NCBI RefSeq assembly: GCF_000730665.1
Contig: NZ_BBIV01000031.1
Span: forward strand, 1-64,000
Direction of reading: 5' to 3'
DNA from: Pseudomonas plecoglossicida NBRC 103162 = DSM 15088
GTDB taxonomy: Bacteria; Pseudomonadota; Gammaproteobacteria; Pseudomonadales; Pseudomonadaceae
Length of the DNA stretch: 64,000 nucleotides
Shown here: one piece after another, positions 25,201-34,346 of the stretch
How positions within the stretch are numbered: the stretch's first letter is position 1
Layout: the number at the start of each line of letters is the position of its first letter
The notes under the pieces: model-generated
What the model saw: the letters and a program-made list of their open reading frames with translations, nothing else
What the model was told of the DNA's origin: nothing
The model's database searches: none
Position numbers and translations under genes: made by a program

Positions 25201-26058
25201 CGGAATGTCGCGGCGAAACGGGCGCAGGTTGGGGCGCTCGGGGCTGGACAAGGCAAAACCGGTGGTGTTGATGATCACCTCGGCACCGACCTCGTCCAGC
25301 CACTGCTCCACCTGCTCCAGGCAGCCACTTTCCTTGAGGCTGGCGACCGCAATGGGCAACGGGTTGAGCCCCGCTGCCTGCAAGCGCTGGCAGAACACAT
25401 CGATGAAGGCGGTATTGGCCGCCTGCAAGTGCGAACGGTAGAACAGCAGCGGCGCCACCGGATGCTCGGGGTTCCACTGCGCGAACCAGTGCTCGAGCGT
25501 GGCGCTGGTCTCGTTGGGGTGATACACCGAGGTGCGTGGCAAGGGTTGCGGTTCGTCCCAGGCGTAATCACGGCCAAGCCAAAGGCCTGCCAGGCAGTTG
25601 AACAGGTTGACGGCATTGGCTCTGCCGCCCTGGCGCAGGTAGTGCCAGAGGCGATCCGCCTCGGCACCGGTCACCGTGCCCAACCCGGTCAGCTCCGGGT
25701 CCGGGCGGTCGTCGCCCGGCACCATGATCAGCTCGACCCCTCGCTCGGCCAACGCGACCAACTGCTCGACGCCGTAGCGCCAGTAGCCGACGCCGCCATG
25801 CAACGACACCAGTATCACCTTGGCGTGGCGCAGCACCTCTTCCACATACAGGTCGACCGAGGCATGGTTCTGCACCTGCATCGGATTGGCCAGGCGCAGG
25901 CTGGGGAAATCATCCGGCAGTTGCTCGGCGGTTTCGGCGAGCAACGCCAGGTGCGAATCGCCGCTGCAGAGGATCGCCAGCTCGGCAGGCGTCTGGCCGA
26001 GGTCGGCAATGCTGTCGTCCGGCACGAAGCCGCCGGGCTGGGTCCGCAGCAAGTGCAT
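22297..26058 (-). CDS. cobN: Cobaltochelatase large subunit CobN
   Basis: 1253 residues, normal for CobN/BchH-type chelatases. This subunit inserts cobalt into hydrogenobyrinate a,c-diamide in the aerobic corrin pathway. The full-length frame runs without interruption: N-terminal [87 protein letters not shown] and [11 protein letters not shown]. The His/Glu motif in [14 protein letters not shown] is the conserved active-site region. It lies 3 bp after cobW, and the chelatase ATPase follows. Confidence 0.97.
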   Translation of the reverse strand: [1253 protein letters not shown]

Positions 26059-26061
26059 GGG

Positions 26062-27129
26062 TCAGGCGCCCAGGGCCTGGCGCAGGCGCGCTTCCAGCTG
26101 CGCGGCATCGAGGTCCTGGCCGATCAGCACCAGGCGCGTGATGCGCGGTTCGTCGGCGCGCCAGGCACGGTCGAAGTGTTTGTCGAAACGGGTACCCACG
26201 CCCTGTACCAGCAGGCGCATCGGCTTGCCGGGAATGGCGGCGAAGCCCTTGGCGCGAAGGACGCCGAATTCCACCACCAATTGCGTCAGGGCATCGAGCA
26301 GAAGGCTCTCGTCGGCCTCCGGCAGGTCGATGGAGATGGAGTCGAAGGCATCGTGGTCATGGTCGTCATGATCATCACCGTCGTGGTGCGAGTCGTGGTG
26401 AGTGCGGCGGCCGTCAATATGCGCCTCGGACTCGGCGCCCACGCCCAGCAGGACGTCCAGCGGCAGGCGGCCACTGCTGGCCTCGATCACCTTGACCGCT
26501 GGCGGCAGCTCCTCGACCACTTCGGCGCGGACCTTGGCCAGGCCTTCGGCGTCGATCAGGTCGGCCTTGTTCAGCACCACAAGGTCGGCGCTGGCCAACT
26601 GGTCGGCGAACAGCTCATGCAGTGGGGATTCGTGGTCAAGATTCGGGTCGAGCTTGCGCTGGGCGTCGACCTGGTCCGGGAAAGCGGCGAAAGTGCCGGC
26701 GGCCACGGCCGGGCTGTCGACCACGGTGATCACCGCGTCGACGGTGCAGGCCGTGCGGATTTCCGGCCACTGGAAGGCTTGCACCAACGGTTTGGGCAAA
26801 GCCAGGCCGCTGGTTTCGATGAGAATGTGGTCCAGGTCGCCGCGGCGGGCAACCAGTTCGCGCATGACCGGGAAGAACTCTTCCTGCACAGTGCAGCACA
26901 AGCAGCCGTTGGCCAGTTCGTAGACGCGGCCGACGGCCTCTTCCTCGGTGCAGCCGATGCTGCATTGCTTGAGAATCTCGCCATCGATACCGAGCTCGCC
27001 GAATTCGTTGACGATGACCGCGATGCGGCGGCCCTGGGCGTTGTCGAGCATATGTCGGAGCAAGGTGGTCTTGCCCGACCCGAGGAAGCCGGTGACGATG
27101 GTGACGGGAAGCTTGGCCAGTGTTCTCAT
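26062..27129 (-). CDS. cobW: CobW GTPase/metallochaperone
   Basis: 355 residues, G3E-family GTPase. Walker A GFLGSGKTTLL is close to the N-terminus, the metal-binding CxCC motif is NGCLCCTVQEEF, and the guanine motif is NKADLI. A histidine/aspartate-rich stretch, HHDSHHDGDDHDDHDHD, precedes the C-terminal domain and probably stores or senses cobalt or zinc. The start was set at MRTLAKLPVTIV, family-typical; upstream codons fall in the riboswitch leader. First gene of the minus-strand cobalamin unit, under a cobalamin riboswitch. Confidence 0.96.
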   Translation of the reverse strand: MRTLAKLPVTIVTGFLGSGKTTLLRHMLDNAQGRRIAVIVNEFGELGIDGEILKQCSIGCTEEEAVGRVYELANGCLCCTVQEEFFPVMRELVARRGDLDHILIETSGLALPKPLVQAFQWPEIRTACTVDAVITVVDSPAVAAGTFAAFPDQVDAQRKLDPNLDHESPLHELFADQLASADLVVLNKADLIDAEGLAKVRAEVVEELPPAVKVIEASSGRLPLDVLLGVGAESEAHIDGRRTHHDSHHDGDDHDDHDHDAFDSISIDLPEADESLLLDALTQLVVEFGVLRAKGFAAIPGKPMRLLVQGVGTRFDKHFDRAWRADEPRITRLVLIGQDLDAAQLEARLRQALGA

Positions 27130-27237
27130 GTCGCGTTGCCCTTGGCAGGTTGGCGCGGGCATGCGGCACGAAAGCCGCGGACCAGGTCGGCCGGGCTCGT
27201 TCGCCACCGGATCACCCCGCCCGGTTGAAAGTCGAAA

Positions 27238-27425
27238 ACGTGACGAGGCAGGTCTCCTGGCTTGCACCGTTCAGCCCCGATCGATCGGGGCTGGCGGGAT
27301 GACGCCTTCCCGCGCCGTGAGCGCAGTGGCTGTGTCGATCCGTTGCCGGTGCCTACAGTTGCGGGGGCAGCCGCGGCTTGTACCGCGTTCCCGTCTTAGC
27401 TTCGGCCTGGCCGAAGAACCTCGAA
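27238..27425 (-). promoter_or_regulatory. Cobalamin riboswitch controlling cobW-cobN
   Basis: On the minus strand: the B12-box core GCTGCCCCCGCAACTGTAGG, then CCACTG, GGGAAGGC and the closing AAGCCAGGAGACCTGCCTCG. A strong variable hairpin (CCCCGATCGATCGGGG) sits in the usual peripheral arm. It ends about 110 nt before the cobW ATG. High B12 should lower expression. Confidence 0.93.
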
Positions 27426-27548
27426 GCGGCAAGGCTACGCGGGGGGTGGCGGGTGGTCAACTGATGGGATGGGTTTTGTGCAGCCCAATCACCGGTAACA
27501 AAATGCAACCGATTGACGCAAGCCCAGCCCCGTGCTCTCCTTACCCCT
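27426..27548. other. Divergent promoter spacer between two cobalamin riboswitches
   Basis: About 120 bp separating the 5' ends of the two opposite riboswitches. It must contain both transcription starts. No unambiguous -35/-10 pair was identified by eye and no coding sequence is credible. Confidence 0.5.
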
Positions 27549-27750
27549 GCGTTCAGGTGCCCCTTCGGGGGTGAAACGGGAAACCGGTGAGTCACAGTCC
27601 CTCGAGCAGGGTCGGACAAGGCCGGTGCTGCCCCCGCAACGGTAAGCGAGCGAAGCGTCTAGACCACTGTGCCACGTCGTTCGGCATGGGAAGGTGACGC
27701 TTTTCAAGGAGCCCTGCTCCTCCTCGCAAGCCCGGAGACCGGCCTGACGT
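27549..27750 (+). promoter_or_regulatory. Cobalamin riboswitch controlling cbtB-cbtA-cobE-cobM
   Basis: Contains, in order, GTTCAGGTGCCC, GGGAAACCGGTG, the B12 box GCTGCCCCCGCAACGGTAAG, CCACTGTGCCAC, GGGAAGGTG and the closing AAGCCCGGAGACCGGCCTG. It ends about 108 nt before cbtB. Read in the opposite direction to the cobW riboswitch. Confidence 0.95.
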
Positions 27751-27857
27751 CACATGAACACCCCGCGGTGGGCGGGCGCTGTCGCATTCCCTCGGGCGCA
27801 TCGCGCCCGGGGCTGCCGCGCTTGCCCGTTGAACCCAAGACAACAGAGGATCGCGTC

Positions 27858-28043
27858 ATGCCCATCACCAGCGCCAAGCACAGCATCGCCACCCCCGTCA
27901 CCCTCAGCCAGCGCGTCGTCATTGCCCTTGGCGCCAGCCTGCTGGGCCTGTGCCTGGTCTACTTCGCCGGTTTCTCGCACATCGAGGCCGTGCACAACGC
28001 CGCCCACGATACCCGCCACAGCGCCGCATTCCCCTGCCACTGA
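27858..28043 (+). CDS. cbtB: CbtB cobalt transporter subunit
   Basis: 61 residues with one membrane helix (about 19-41: RVVIALGASLLGLCLVYFAGF). A C-terminal histidine cluster, HIEAVHNAAHDTRHSAAFPCH, fits the CbtB family, whose members carry a terminal metal-binding motif. CbtA and CbtB form a predicted B12-regulated cobalt transporter. The ATG is preceded by AGAGGA. cbtA follows 9 bp downstream. Confidence 0.93.
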   Translation: MPITSAKHSIATPVTLSQRVVIALGASLLGLCLVYFAGFSHIEAVHNAAHDTRHSAAFPCH

Positions 28044-28052
28044 GGCCAGCAG

Positions 28053-28745
28053 ATGATCAAGCATATTGCCCGCACCGCCGGGTTCAGTGGCCTGCTCGCT
28101 GCCTTGCTGCTGACCCTGCTGCAAAATTTCTGGGTCGCACCGCTGATTCTCCAGGCAGAAACCTACGAGTCGGCAGCACCCGCCGCCGAGCATCACAGCC
28201 ATGACGGCGAAGCCGTTGCTGCTCATGAACACAGTGCTGAGGCCTGGTCGCCGGAAGATGGCTGGCAGCGCATCCTTTCGACCACCGGTGGCAACCTGGT
28301 GGTGGCCGTCGGCTTCGCCTTGATCCTGGCTGCCCTGTACAGCCTGCGCGAACCCAATCGGGTCGGCACCGGTGCACTGTGGGGCCTGGCCGGTTTCGCG
28401 GTGTTCTGCCTGGCACCGACCTTGGGCCTGCCGCCCGAGTTGCCAGGTACCGCCGCAGCCGAACTGGGCCAGCGTCAGAGCTGGTGGGTCGGCACTGCAG
28501 CCGCCACTGCACTGGGCCTGGCAATGCTGGTGTTTGCCCGGCACTGGCTGCTCAAGGTTGCCGGCGCGGCACTGCTGGTGGTGCCCCATGTCATTGGTGC
28601 GCCGCAACCTGAGGTCCACCAAAGCCTGGCGCCCGAAACGCTGGAAGCCCAGTTCAAGATCGCGTCGTGGGTCACCAACGCTGTGTTCTGGCTGGCCCTG
28701 GGCCTGCTCAGTGCCTGGTTCTACCGCCGCTCCCGACACGCCTGA
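28053..28745 (+). CDS. cbtA: CbtA cobalt transporter membrane subunit
   Basis: 230 residues with five to six membrane helices. N-terminal FSGLLAALLLTLLQNFWVAPLILQAETYE is the CbtA signature. A His-rich periplasmic or cytosolic loop (AEHHSHDG, AAHEHSAE) precedes the second helix, and GAPQPEVHQSLAPETLEAQF lies in a late loop. Together with CbtB it should import cobalt for B12 synthesis. It shares TGATG with the next gene, cobE. Confidence 0.93.
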   Translation: MIKHIARTAGFSGLLAALLLTLLQNFWVAPLILQAETYESAAPAAEHHSHDGEAVAAHEHSAEAWSPEDGWQRILSTTGGNLVVAVGFALILAALYSLREPNRVGTGALWGLAGFAVFCLAPTLGLPPELPGTAAAELGQRQSWWVGTAAATALGLAMLVFARHWLLKVAGAALLVVPHVIGAPQPEVHQSLAPETLEAQFKIASWVTNAVFWLALGLLSAWFYRRSRHA

Positions 28746-29155
28746 TGACCCTCGATACACCGCTGCCGGCGCTGTATGCCGGCTTCGGCTGCCGTCGCGG
28801 CTGCCCGGCCGATGTCCTCGACAGCCTGTTGCGCCAGTCCCTGTCCAGCCAGGGACTGCCGCTGGCCGCCTTGCACGGCATTGCCAGCATCAGCCTGAAG
28901 GCCGATGAACCGGGGCTGCAGCAGCTGGCCCGGCGCCTCGGCTTGCCCTTGGTGCTGTTCGACGCAAGCCAGCTGCAAGCATTCGAATACGCGCTGAGCC
29001 ATCGCTCGCCGCTTGCCTACTCGCACAGTGGCTGCTGGGGTGTCGCGGAAAGCACCGCACTGGCCCTGGCCCACCGCGAACTCGGCTCGGCCAGGTTGCG
29101 AGTCACGCGGCAAAGCCAGGGGCCGGCTACCGTCGCCCTGGCCTGCGGCGGATAA
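28745..29155 (+). CDS. cobE: CobE / CbiG C-terminal domain protein
   Basis: 136 residues. YAGFGCRRGCPADVLDSLL, HGIASISLKADEPGLQQLARRLGLPLVLF and SGCWGVAESTALALA match the CobE/CbiG C-terminal family: a small single-domain protein of the corrin pathway whose exact role is unresolved. The ATG overlaps the cbtA stop by one base, so translation is coupled. cobM follows after 32 bp. Confidence 0.92.
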   Translation: MTLDTPLPALYAGFGCRRGCPADVLDSLLRQSLSSQGLPLAALHGIASISLKADEPGLQQLARRLGLPLVLFDASQLQAFEYALSHRSPLAYSHSGCWGVAESTALALAHRELGSARLRVTRQSQGPATVALACGG

Positions 29156-29187
29156 TCGCTTCAACCATTCTTCTGCAAGGAACTTCC

Positions 29188-29940
29188 ATGACGGTCTACT
29201 TCATCGGTGCCGGCCCTGGCGACCCGGAACTGATTACAGTGAAGGGGCAGCGCCTGATCCGGCAGTGCCCGGTCATCATCTACGCCGGCTCCCTGGTACC
29301 GGCCGCAGTACTCGAAGGCCACCACGCCGAGACCGTGATCAACAGCGCCGAACTGCATCTGGAACAGATCATCGATGCGATCCGTGCCGCCCATGCGCAG
29401 GGCCAGGATGTCGCGCGTGTTCACAGTGGCGACCCCAGCCTGTATGGCGCCATCGGCGAACAGATCCAGCGTCTGCGTGAACTGGGGATCGACTACCAGA
29501 TCGTCCCGGGCGTCACCGCGACAGCCGCCAGTGCCGCATTGCTCGGTTGCGAGCTGACCCTGCCGGATGTGGCGCAGACGGTCATCCTGACTCGCTATGG
29601 CGACAGCTCGCCCATGCCGGCGGGCGAAAAACTGAGCGACCTGGCGCGCCATCGCGCGACCCTGGCCATTCACCTCGGGGTCAGGCATCTGCCCCGGATC
29701 GTCGAGGAACTGCGCCCCCACTATGGCGCTGACTGCCCTGTCGCCGTGGTTCATCGGGCCACCTGGCCGGACCAGGACTGGGTTCGCGGTACCTTGGCCG
29801 ACATCGTCGAGCAGGTCGCGGCAAAGGGCTTTCGCCGTACCGCGCTGATCCTCGTCGGCCACGTGCTGGGCGACGCGCCGTTTGCCGCCTCGGCTCTGTA
29901 CCGCGCCGGCCACGCGCATCTCTACCGCCCCGGCGAGTGA
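29188..29940 (+). CDS. cobM: Precorrin-4 C11-methyltransferase CobM
   Basis: 250 residues, SAM-dependent uroporphyrin/precorrin methyltransferase fold. Visible motifs: VYFIGAGPGDPELITVKGQRLI, the SAM-binding VHSGDPSLYGAIGEQI, VPGVTATAASAALLG, and HLGVRHLPRIVEEL. Adds a methyl group at C-11 of precorrin-4. AAGGAA lies 7 nt before the ATG. Last gene of the plus-strand cobalamin unit. Confidence 0.95.
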   Translation: MTVYFIGAGPGDPELITVKGQRLIRQCPVIIYAGSLVPAAVLEGHHAETVINSAELHLEQIIDAIRAAHAQGQDVARVHSGDPSLYGAIGEQIQRLRELGIDYQIVPGVTATAASAALLGCELTLPDVAQTVILTRYGDSSPMPAGEKLSDLARHRATLAIHLGVRHLPRIVEELRPHYGADCPVAVVHRATWPDQDWVRGTLADIVEQVAAKGFRRTALILVGHVLGDAPFAASALYRAGHAHLYRPGE

Positions 29941-30008
29941 GCATTGCCAATGGCAGGCCAGCCATAGCAGACTCCGGGCTTTATCCTCTTAATAACGGAG
30001 TCGCGCCC

Positions 30009-30251
30009 ATGCTGGAACTACGCCCCAATTGCGAATGCTGCGATGCCGACTTGCCGGGCGACAGCTGCGAGGCGTTCATCTGTTCGTTCGAATGCACGTT
30101 CTGCCGCAACTGTACCGAAACGCGCTTGCAAAGCCGTTGCCCGAACTGCTCTGGCCAGTTGCTGCCGCGCCCGACACGGGTTGGCCTTGCGTTGACTGAC
30201 AATCCTGCTTCGACGCATCGCGTGCGCAAACCCCATCCCGCCTGCAAGTGA
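30009..30251 (+). CDS. DUF1272 zinc-ribbon-like small protein
   Basis: 80 residues. The CECCDADLP...ECTFCRNCTE...CPNCSGQLLPRP pattern gives four Cys pairs as in DUF1272, likely one or two zinc sites. The C-terminal 20 residues are basic. Function unknown. Starts at ATG 30009 after a short intergenic gap from cobM, and probably not part of the B12 unit. Confidence 0.88.
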   Translation: MLELRPNCECCDADLPGDSCEAFICSFECTFCRNCTETRLQSRCPNCSGQLLPRPTRVGLALTDNPASTHRVRKPHPACK

Positions 30252-30258
30252 TCACCCG

Positions 30259-30312
30259 CCATCGCCATGCCTGGCGATGGCTTCCTTGACGTGTTGTAGG
30301 ATTTTTCTACAA
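30259..30312 (+). terminator. Two hairpins after the DUF1272 gene
   Basis: CCATCGCC-atgcct-GGCGATGG at 30259-30280, then TGTTGTAG-gattttt-CTACAACA at 30292-30314. The first is probably the terminator of DUF1272. The second could be a terminator or an operator for the downstream response regulator. Confidence 0.5.
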
Positions 30313-30457
30313 CACCGACACACTTGTTCAACAGTTCTATACTCGCCATTACCAAGGAACCGGAATGGTCGTATCGTGCTGCGCTGCAGAAATAACTTGC
30401 AGACGTATTCCTGATTCTTCACAGGAAACGGACCACATTCCGACAGGAGTTAACTTC

Positions 30458-31072
30458 ATGACAACTGTGTTGATCGTCGACGACCACCCCATCGTCAGAC
30501 TGTCCATGCGCCTGCTGCTGGAGCGTGAGCGCTTCCGCGTGGTTGGCGAGGTAGGCAACGGCAGCGAAGTGGCACAGGTGGCACGCGACCTGCGCCCCGA
30601 TGTGGTGGTGCTGGACATCGGCCTGCCGGGCCTGGATGGCATGGAGGTCATCAAACGCCTTCAGCAGCTGGAGCCTTCGCCCAAGATCATGGTCCTGACC
30701 GGCCAGGCGACCGACCTCTACGTGCGCCGTTGCCTGGACGCCGGCATTGGCGCGTTCGTGACCAAGGATGAGGACCATGAAGCGTTGATCTTCGCGCTCA
30801 AGGCACTGATCAAGGGCTATTCCACGTTTCCGCAGATGTCGGTCAACAGCAATACCCTGGACAGCGAACCCAGACGCCTGGAGAGCCTGTCCAACCGGGA
30901 GATGGAAGTGCTGCGACGCCTGGCACGGGGCGAGAACAACAAGCACATCGGCAGCAGCATGAACCTCAGCGCCAAGACCATCAGCACGTACCGGGGGCGC
31001 ATCATGGAAAAGCTCAAGACCGAATCGTTGGTGGAAATGGTCGACCTGGCCAAGCGCAACCACGTCAGCTGA
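30458..31072 (+). CDS. NarL/FixJ-type response regulator
   Basis: 204 residues. Receiver domain 1-120 with the acidic pocket DDH at 8-10 and phospho-acceptor Asp53 in VVVLDIGLPGLDG. LuxR-type helix-turn-helix at about 140-200 (LSNREMEVLRRLARGENNKHIG, LSAKTISTYRGRIMEKL). AGGAG lies 9 nt upstream of the chosen ATG. It is followed after 13 bp by the hybrid kinase, giving an EvgA/EvgS-like arrangement. Its promoter region lies in the ~200 bp after DUF1272. Confidence 0.94.
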   Translation: MTTVLIVDDHPIVRLSMRLLLERERFRVVGEVGNGSEVAQVARDLRPDVVVLDIGLPGLDGMEVIKRLQQLEPSPKIMVLTGQATDLYVRRCLDAGIGAFVTKDEDHEALIFALKALIKGYSTFPQMSVNSNTLDSEPRRLESLSNREMEVLRRLARGENNKHIGSSMNLSAKTISTYRGRIMEKLKTESLVEMVDLAKRNHVS

Positions 31073-31085
31073 GCGCTACGCCGCC

Positions 31086-34000
31086 ATGAATCGCTTATCG
31101 GCCGGCCTGCTCCTGCTCCTGAGCCTGGCCTGCTGCCCTCTGCCAACGCTCGCCGATGCCGAGCCACGCCAGTTGCTGGCGCGTGCCACCAGCGCCACCC
31201 AGCCCCTGCACCTGGACAGCCAGGACCGTCAGTGGCTGCAGCAGCGTAAAACCCTGTTGCTGGGCACTTCGCGCCCCGACTATCCACCCTTCGAAATCAA
31301 CATCAGCCCAGCCGACTACGAAGGCCTGAGTGCCGACTTCGCCGGGCTGATCAGCGAGCAGCTGGGGATTGCGGTGGAAGTCAGGCGATTCTCCAGCCGC
31401 CATGAAGCGATCACCGCCCTGCGCGAGGGCAAGATCGACCTGCTGGGCAGCTCCAACGGCTTCGAGGCTGCCGATGCCCAGCTCAGCCTCAGCTTGCCCT
31501 ACGCCGACGACCTGCCGGTGATCGTCACCCGTGAAGGTCGCCCCTTGAAGAACAACCCAGGTCTCGCCGGCCTGCGCCTGGCGATGGTCGACCACTATTT
31601 GCCTGGCGAAACAGTCCGCGCGCTTTATCCCAATGCACAGCTGAGTCTGTACCGTTCGACCGTGGCAGGCCTGGCCGCCGTCGAGCTGGGCGAAGCGGAC
31701 GCCTACCTGGGTGATGCCATCAGTACCGACTTCCTCATCGGCAAGAGCTATCAGGGCACAGTGAAGATCGATCATTTCTGCCAGACGCAACCCGGCACTT
31801 TTTCATTCGCCCTGGCCAACGACAACCCACGCCTGCATCGCCTGATCGATGCGGCCCTGGACAGGATCACCGAAAGCGAGCGCCTGACCATCCTGCGGCG
31901 GTGGACCAGTGGCAACACCAGCCTCTTGCTGGAGCGCCACCTGTCTGCGCTGACCGATGAAGAAAAAGCCTGGATCGAGCGCCATCCCACGGTCAGCGTG
32001 CTGGTGGACCCGGCGCTGGCACCCCTGACCTTCAACGACGCCCAGCAACGCACCAGCGGCATCACCGTCGACCTGCTCAAGCAGATCACCTTGCGCACCG
32101 GGCTGCAGTTCAGGTTCATGGAGCGCCCTGCCGTGCAGACCATGGTCGAGCAGGTGTCCCGCGGCGATGCACAGATGATCGGGGCGCTGGGCTATGGCGC
32201 CGACCGCTCCAACCAAGTGCGCTTTACCCGACCCTACCTGGTCAGCCCCAGGGTACTGGTGACGCGCAACCAGGCGACATCGACCGGCCGCGACCTCGAT
32301 GGCAAACGCATCGCCCTGCTACGCGGCTCACCATTGCGCGACGATGTGCTGCGCCAGTTTCCCAAGGCCCAGGTGGTCGAGGTATCGAACCCCTTGGCGC
32401 TGATGGAAGCTGTGGCCAACGGCGATGCCGATGTGGCCTACAGCAGCCATATCAATGCCACATACTACATCAACCATGTATTCAAGAACCAATTGCGCAT
32501 TGCCGGCATCCTGGGTGACGACCCGGCCATCGCGGCGTTCGCCGTCGCCCCGGACCAGCCCCTGTTGCAGTCCATCCTGGACAAGGCCCTGCTGAGTATC
32601 CCGCCGGAAGAACTGGATCAGTTGATCAACCGCTGGCGTACCAGTTCGCTGGTCAGTGACAGCCAATGGCGCAACTACCGCACATTGGCCCTGCAGGTAC
32701 TGGTGCTCGCGGCCTTGCTGTTGGCCGGCGTGGTGTTCTGGAACAGCTACCTGCGCAAGTTGATCCATCAGCGCACCGAAGCCCAGCATGCCTTGCAGGC
32801 GCAACTGGCCCTCAGCCGCGGCCTGCTCGAGCAACTGCGCCAGGCCAAGGACGATGCAGAACTGGCCAGCCAGACCAAAAGTACCTTCCTGGCCACCATG
32901 AGCCATGAAATCCGCACGCCCATGAATGCGGTGATCGGCTTGCTCGAACTGGCCATGGAAGACAGCGGCGCCGGACGCTGCGACGCCGAGACGCTGCGCA
33001 CCGCCCATGACTCGGCGGTCGGCCTGCTGGGGCTGATTGGCGACATCCTGGATATCTCGCGCATCGAATCAGGGCACATGACCCTGCAGCCTGTGGCCAC
33101 CGACCTGGTCGACCTGGTATGCGGCACCCTGCGGGTGTTCGAAGGCAACGCGCGCAGCAAGGGCATCCACCTGCACAGCGAGCTGCCGGCCGGCTCCGCC
33201 TGGGTACTGGCTGACCCGCTGCGCATCAAGCAGATCCTGTCCAACCTGCTGAGCAACGCGATCAAGTTCACTGACCGCGGCGAAGTGCATACCCACTTGC
33301 AGCTGACGACCCAAGACAACGAGGTGCGGGTGCAGTTGTGCGTGCGCGACACAGGGATCGGCATTGGCGTGGCAGACCAGGCCCGGCTGTTCAGTGCCTT
33401 CGCCCAGGCCGAAGGCCCACGGGCGCATCAGGGCGCCGGCCTGGGCTTGGTGATCAGCCGAACCCTGGCCGAGCTGATGGGCGGCGAACTGCACCTGCAA
33501 AGCGTCGAAGGCGTGGGTACCCGGGTCAACGTCATGCTGCAACTGCCCGCCAGCGTCGCGCCCCCGTCCGTCGAGGCCGACGTGCCCGACCAGGCGCACG
33601 AACGCAAGTCACTCGACATCCTGGTGGTCGATGACTACCCCGCCAACCTGATGTTGCTGGAAAAGCAGCTCAATACCCTGGGGCACCAGGTCACCCTGGC
33701 CGAACATGGCGCAGTGGCACTGGCCTTGTGGCAAGAGGGGGCTTTCGACCTGGTCATCACCGACTGCAGCATGCCGGTGATGGACGGCCACGAGCTGACC
33801 CGCAGGATTCGCCAACTGGAGCAGGCGCGCGAGATGCCACGCTGCAGGATCCTCGGCGTCACCGCCAACGCCCTGGCCGAAGAGCGCGCGCGCTGCCTGG
33901 CCAGCGGGATGGACGACTGCCTGTTCAAACCGATCGGCCTGCGGACCCTGAAGATGCACCTGCCACAGGTGCCCATCGACGCAAGCACAGCCCCCACGCC

Positions 34001-34346
34001 CAGCGGCTTCCACCTCGGGCAACTGCGCCACCTGACCCAGGACGACCCGACACTCACACGGCACCTGCTCGAACAACTGGCGCAGAGTGCCAGTGAAGAC
34101 CTCGCTGCGCTGCGCGCACTGGGTGCCACGCCGGACGACGACAGCCTGGGCCGCCTCGCCCACCGAATCAAAGGCGGCGCCAAGATGCTCAAGGTGCGTG
34201 GGGTCGTGAGCGATTGCCAGGCCATCGAGCGGGCCCAGGCTCAGGGCCTGCCCACCCAGGCGCTCAGGCGACAACTGGAAAACAGCTTGCTGACCCTGCA
34301 GCGCGAGCTGGCCGATTCCCTCAGTGCAATTGCAGCGTCGAGCTGA
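31086..34346 (+). CDS. BvgS/EvgS-like hybrid sensor kinase
   Basis: 1086 residues. A signal peptide (about 1-24), then two tandem solute-binding (SBP_bac_3) domains at about 50-285 and 295-525. TM about 540-560, and a short linker. HisKA has phospho-His607 in [14 protein letters not shown]. HATPase follows at about 710-820 ([26 protein letters not shown]). The receiver has Asp893 in [11 protein letters not shown], and the C-terminal Hpt has His1026 in [12 protein letters not shown]. The four-step phosphorelay ends in the upstream response regulator. The twin Venus-flytrap sensors suggest amino-acid-like or aromatic ligands. The 3' end overlaps bdlA-like coding by 26 bp. Confidence 0.95.
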   Translation: MNRLSAGLLLLLSLACCPLPTLADAEPRQLLARATSATQPLHLDSQDRQWLQQRKTLLLGTSRPDYPPFEINISPADYEGLSADFAGLISEQLGIAVEVRRFSSRHEAITALREGKIDLLGSSNGFEAADAQLSLSLPYADDLPVIVTREGRPLKNNPGLAGLRLAMVDHYLPGETVRALYPNAQLSLYRSTVAGLAAVELGEADAYLGDAISTDFLIGKSYQGTVKIDHFCQTQPGTFSFALANDNPRLHRLIDAALDRITESERLTILRRWTSGNTSLLLERHLSALTDEEKAWIERHPTVSVLVDPALAPLTFNDAQQRTSGITVDLLKQITLRTGLQFRFMERPAVQTMVEQVSRGDAQMIGALGYGADRSNQVRFTRPYLVSPRVLVTRNQATSTGRDLDGKRIALLRGSPLRDDVLRQFPKAQVVEVSNPLALMEAVANGDADVAYSSHINATYYINHVFKNQLRIAGILGDDPAIAAFAVAPDQPLLQSILDKALLSIPPEELDQLINRWRTSSLVSDSQWRNYRTLALQVLVLAALLLAGVVFWNSYLRKLIHQRTEAQHALQAQLALSRGLLEQLRQAKDDAELASQTKSTFLATMSHEIRTPMNAVIGLLELAMEDSGAGRCDAETLRTAHDSAVGLLGLIGDILDISRIESGHMTLQPVATDLVDLVCGTLRVFEGNARSKGIHLHSELPAGSAWVLADPLRIKQILSNLLSNAIKFTDRGEVHTHLQLTTQDNEVRVQLCVRDTGIGIGVADQARLFSAFAQAEGPRAHQGAGLGLVISRTLAELMGGELHLQSVEGVGTRVNVMLQLPASVAPPSVEADVPDQAHERKSLDILVVDDYPANLMLLEKQLNTLGHQVTLAEHGAVALALWQEGAFDLVITDCSMPVMDGHELTRRIRQLEQAREMPRCRILGVTANALAEERARCLASGMDDCLFKPIGLRTLKMHLPQVPIDASTAPTPSGFHLGQLRHLTQDDPTLTRHLLEQLAQSASEDLAALRALGATPDDDSLGRLAHRIKGGAKMLKVRGVVSDCQAIERAQAQGLPTQALRRQLENSLLTLQRELADSLSAIAASS

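Noticed and set aside
28667-28744. Earlier start for cobE inside cbtA.
   Set aside because: The ATG at 28745 overlaps the cbtA stop and gives the family-type N-terminus; an upstream start would be a second reading of cbtA coding DNA.
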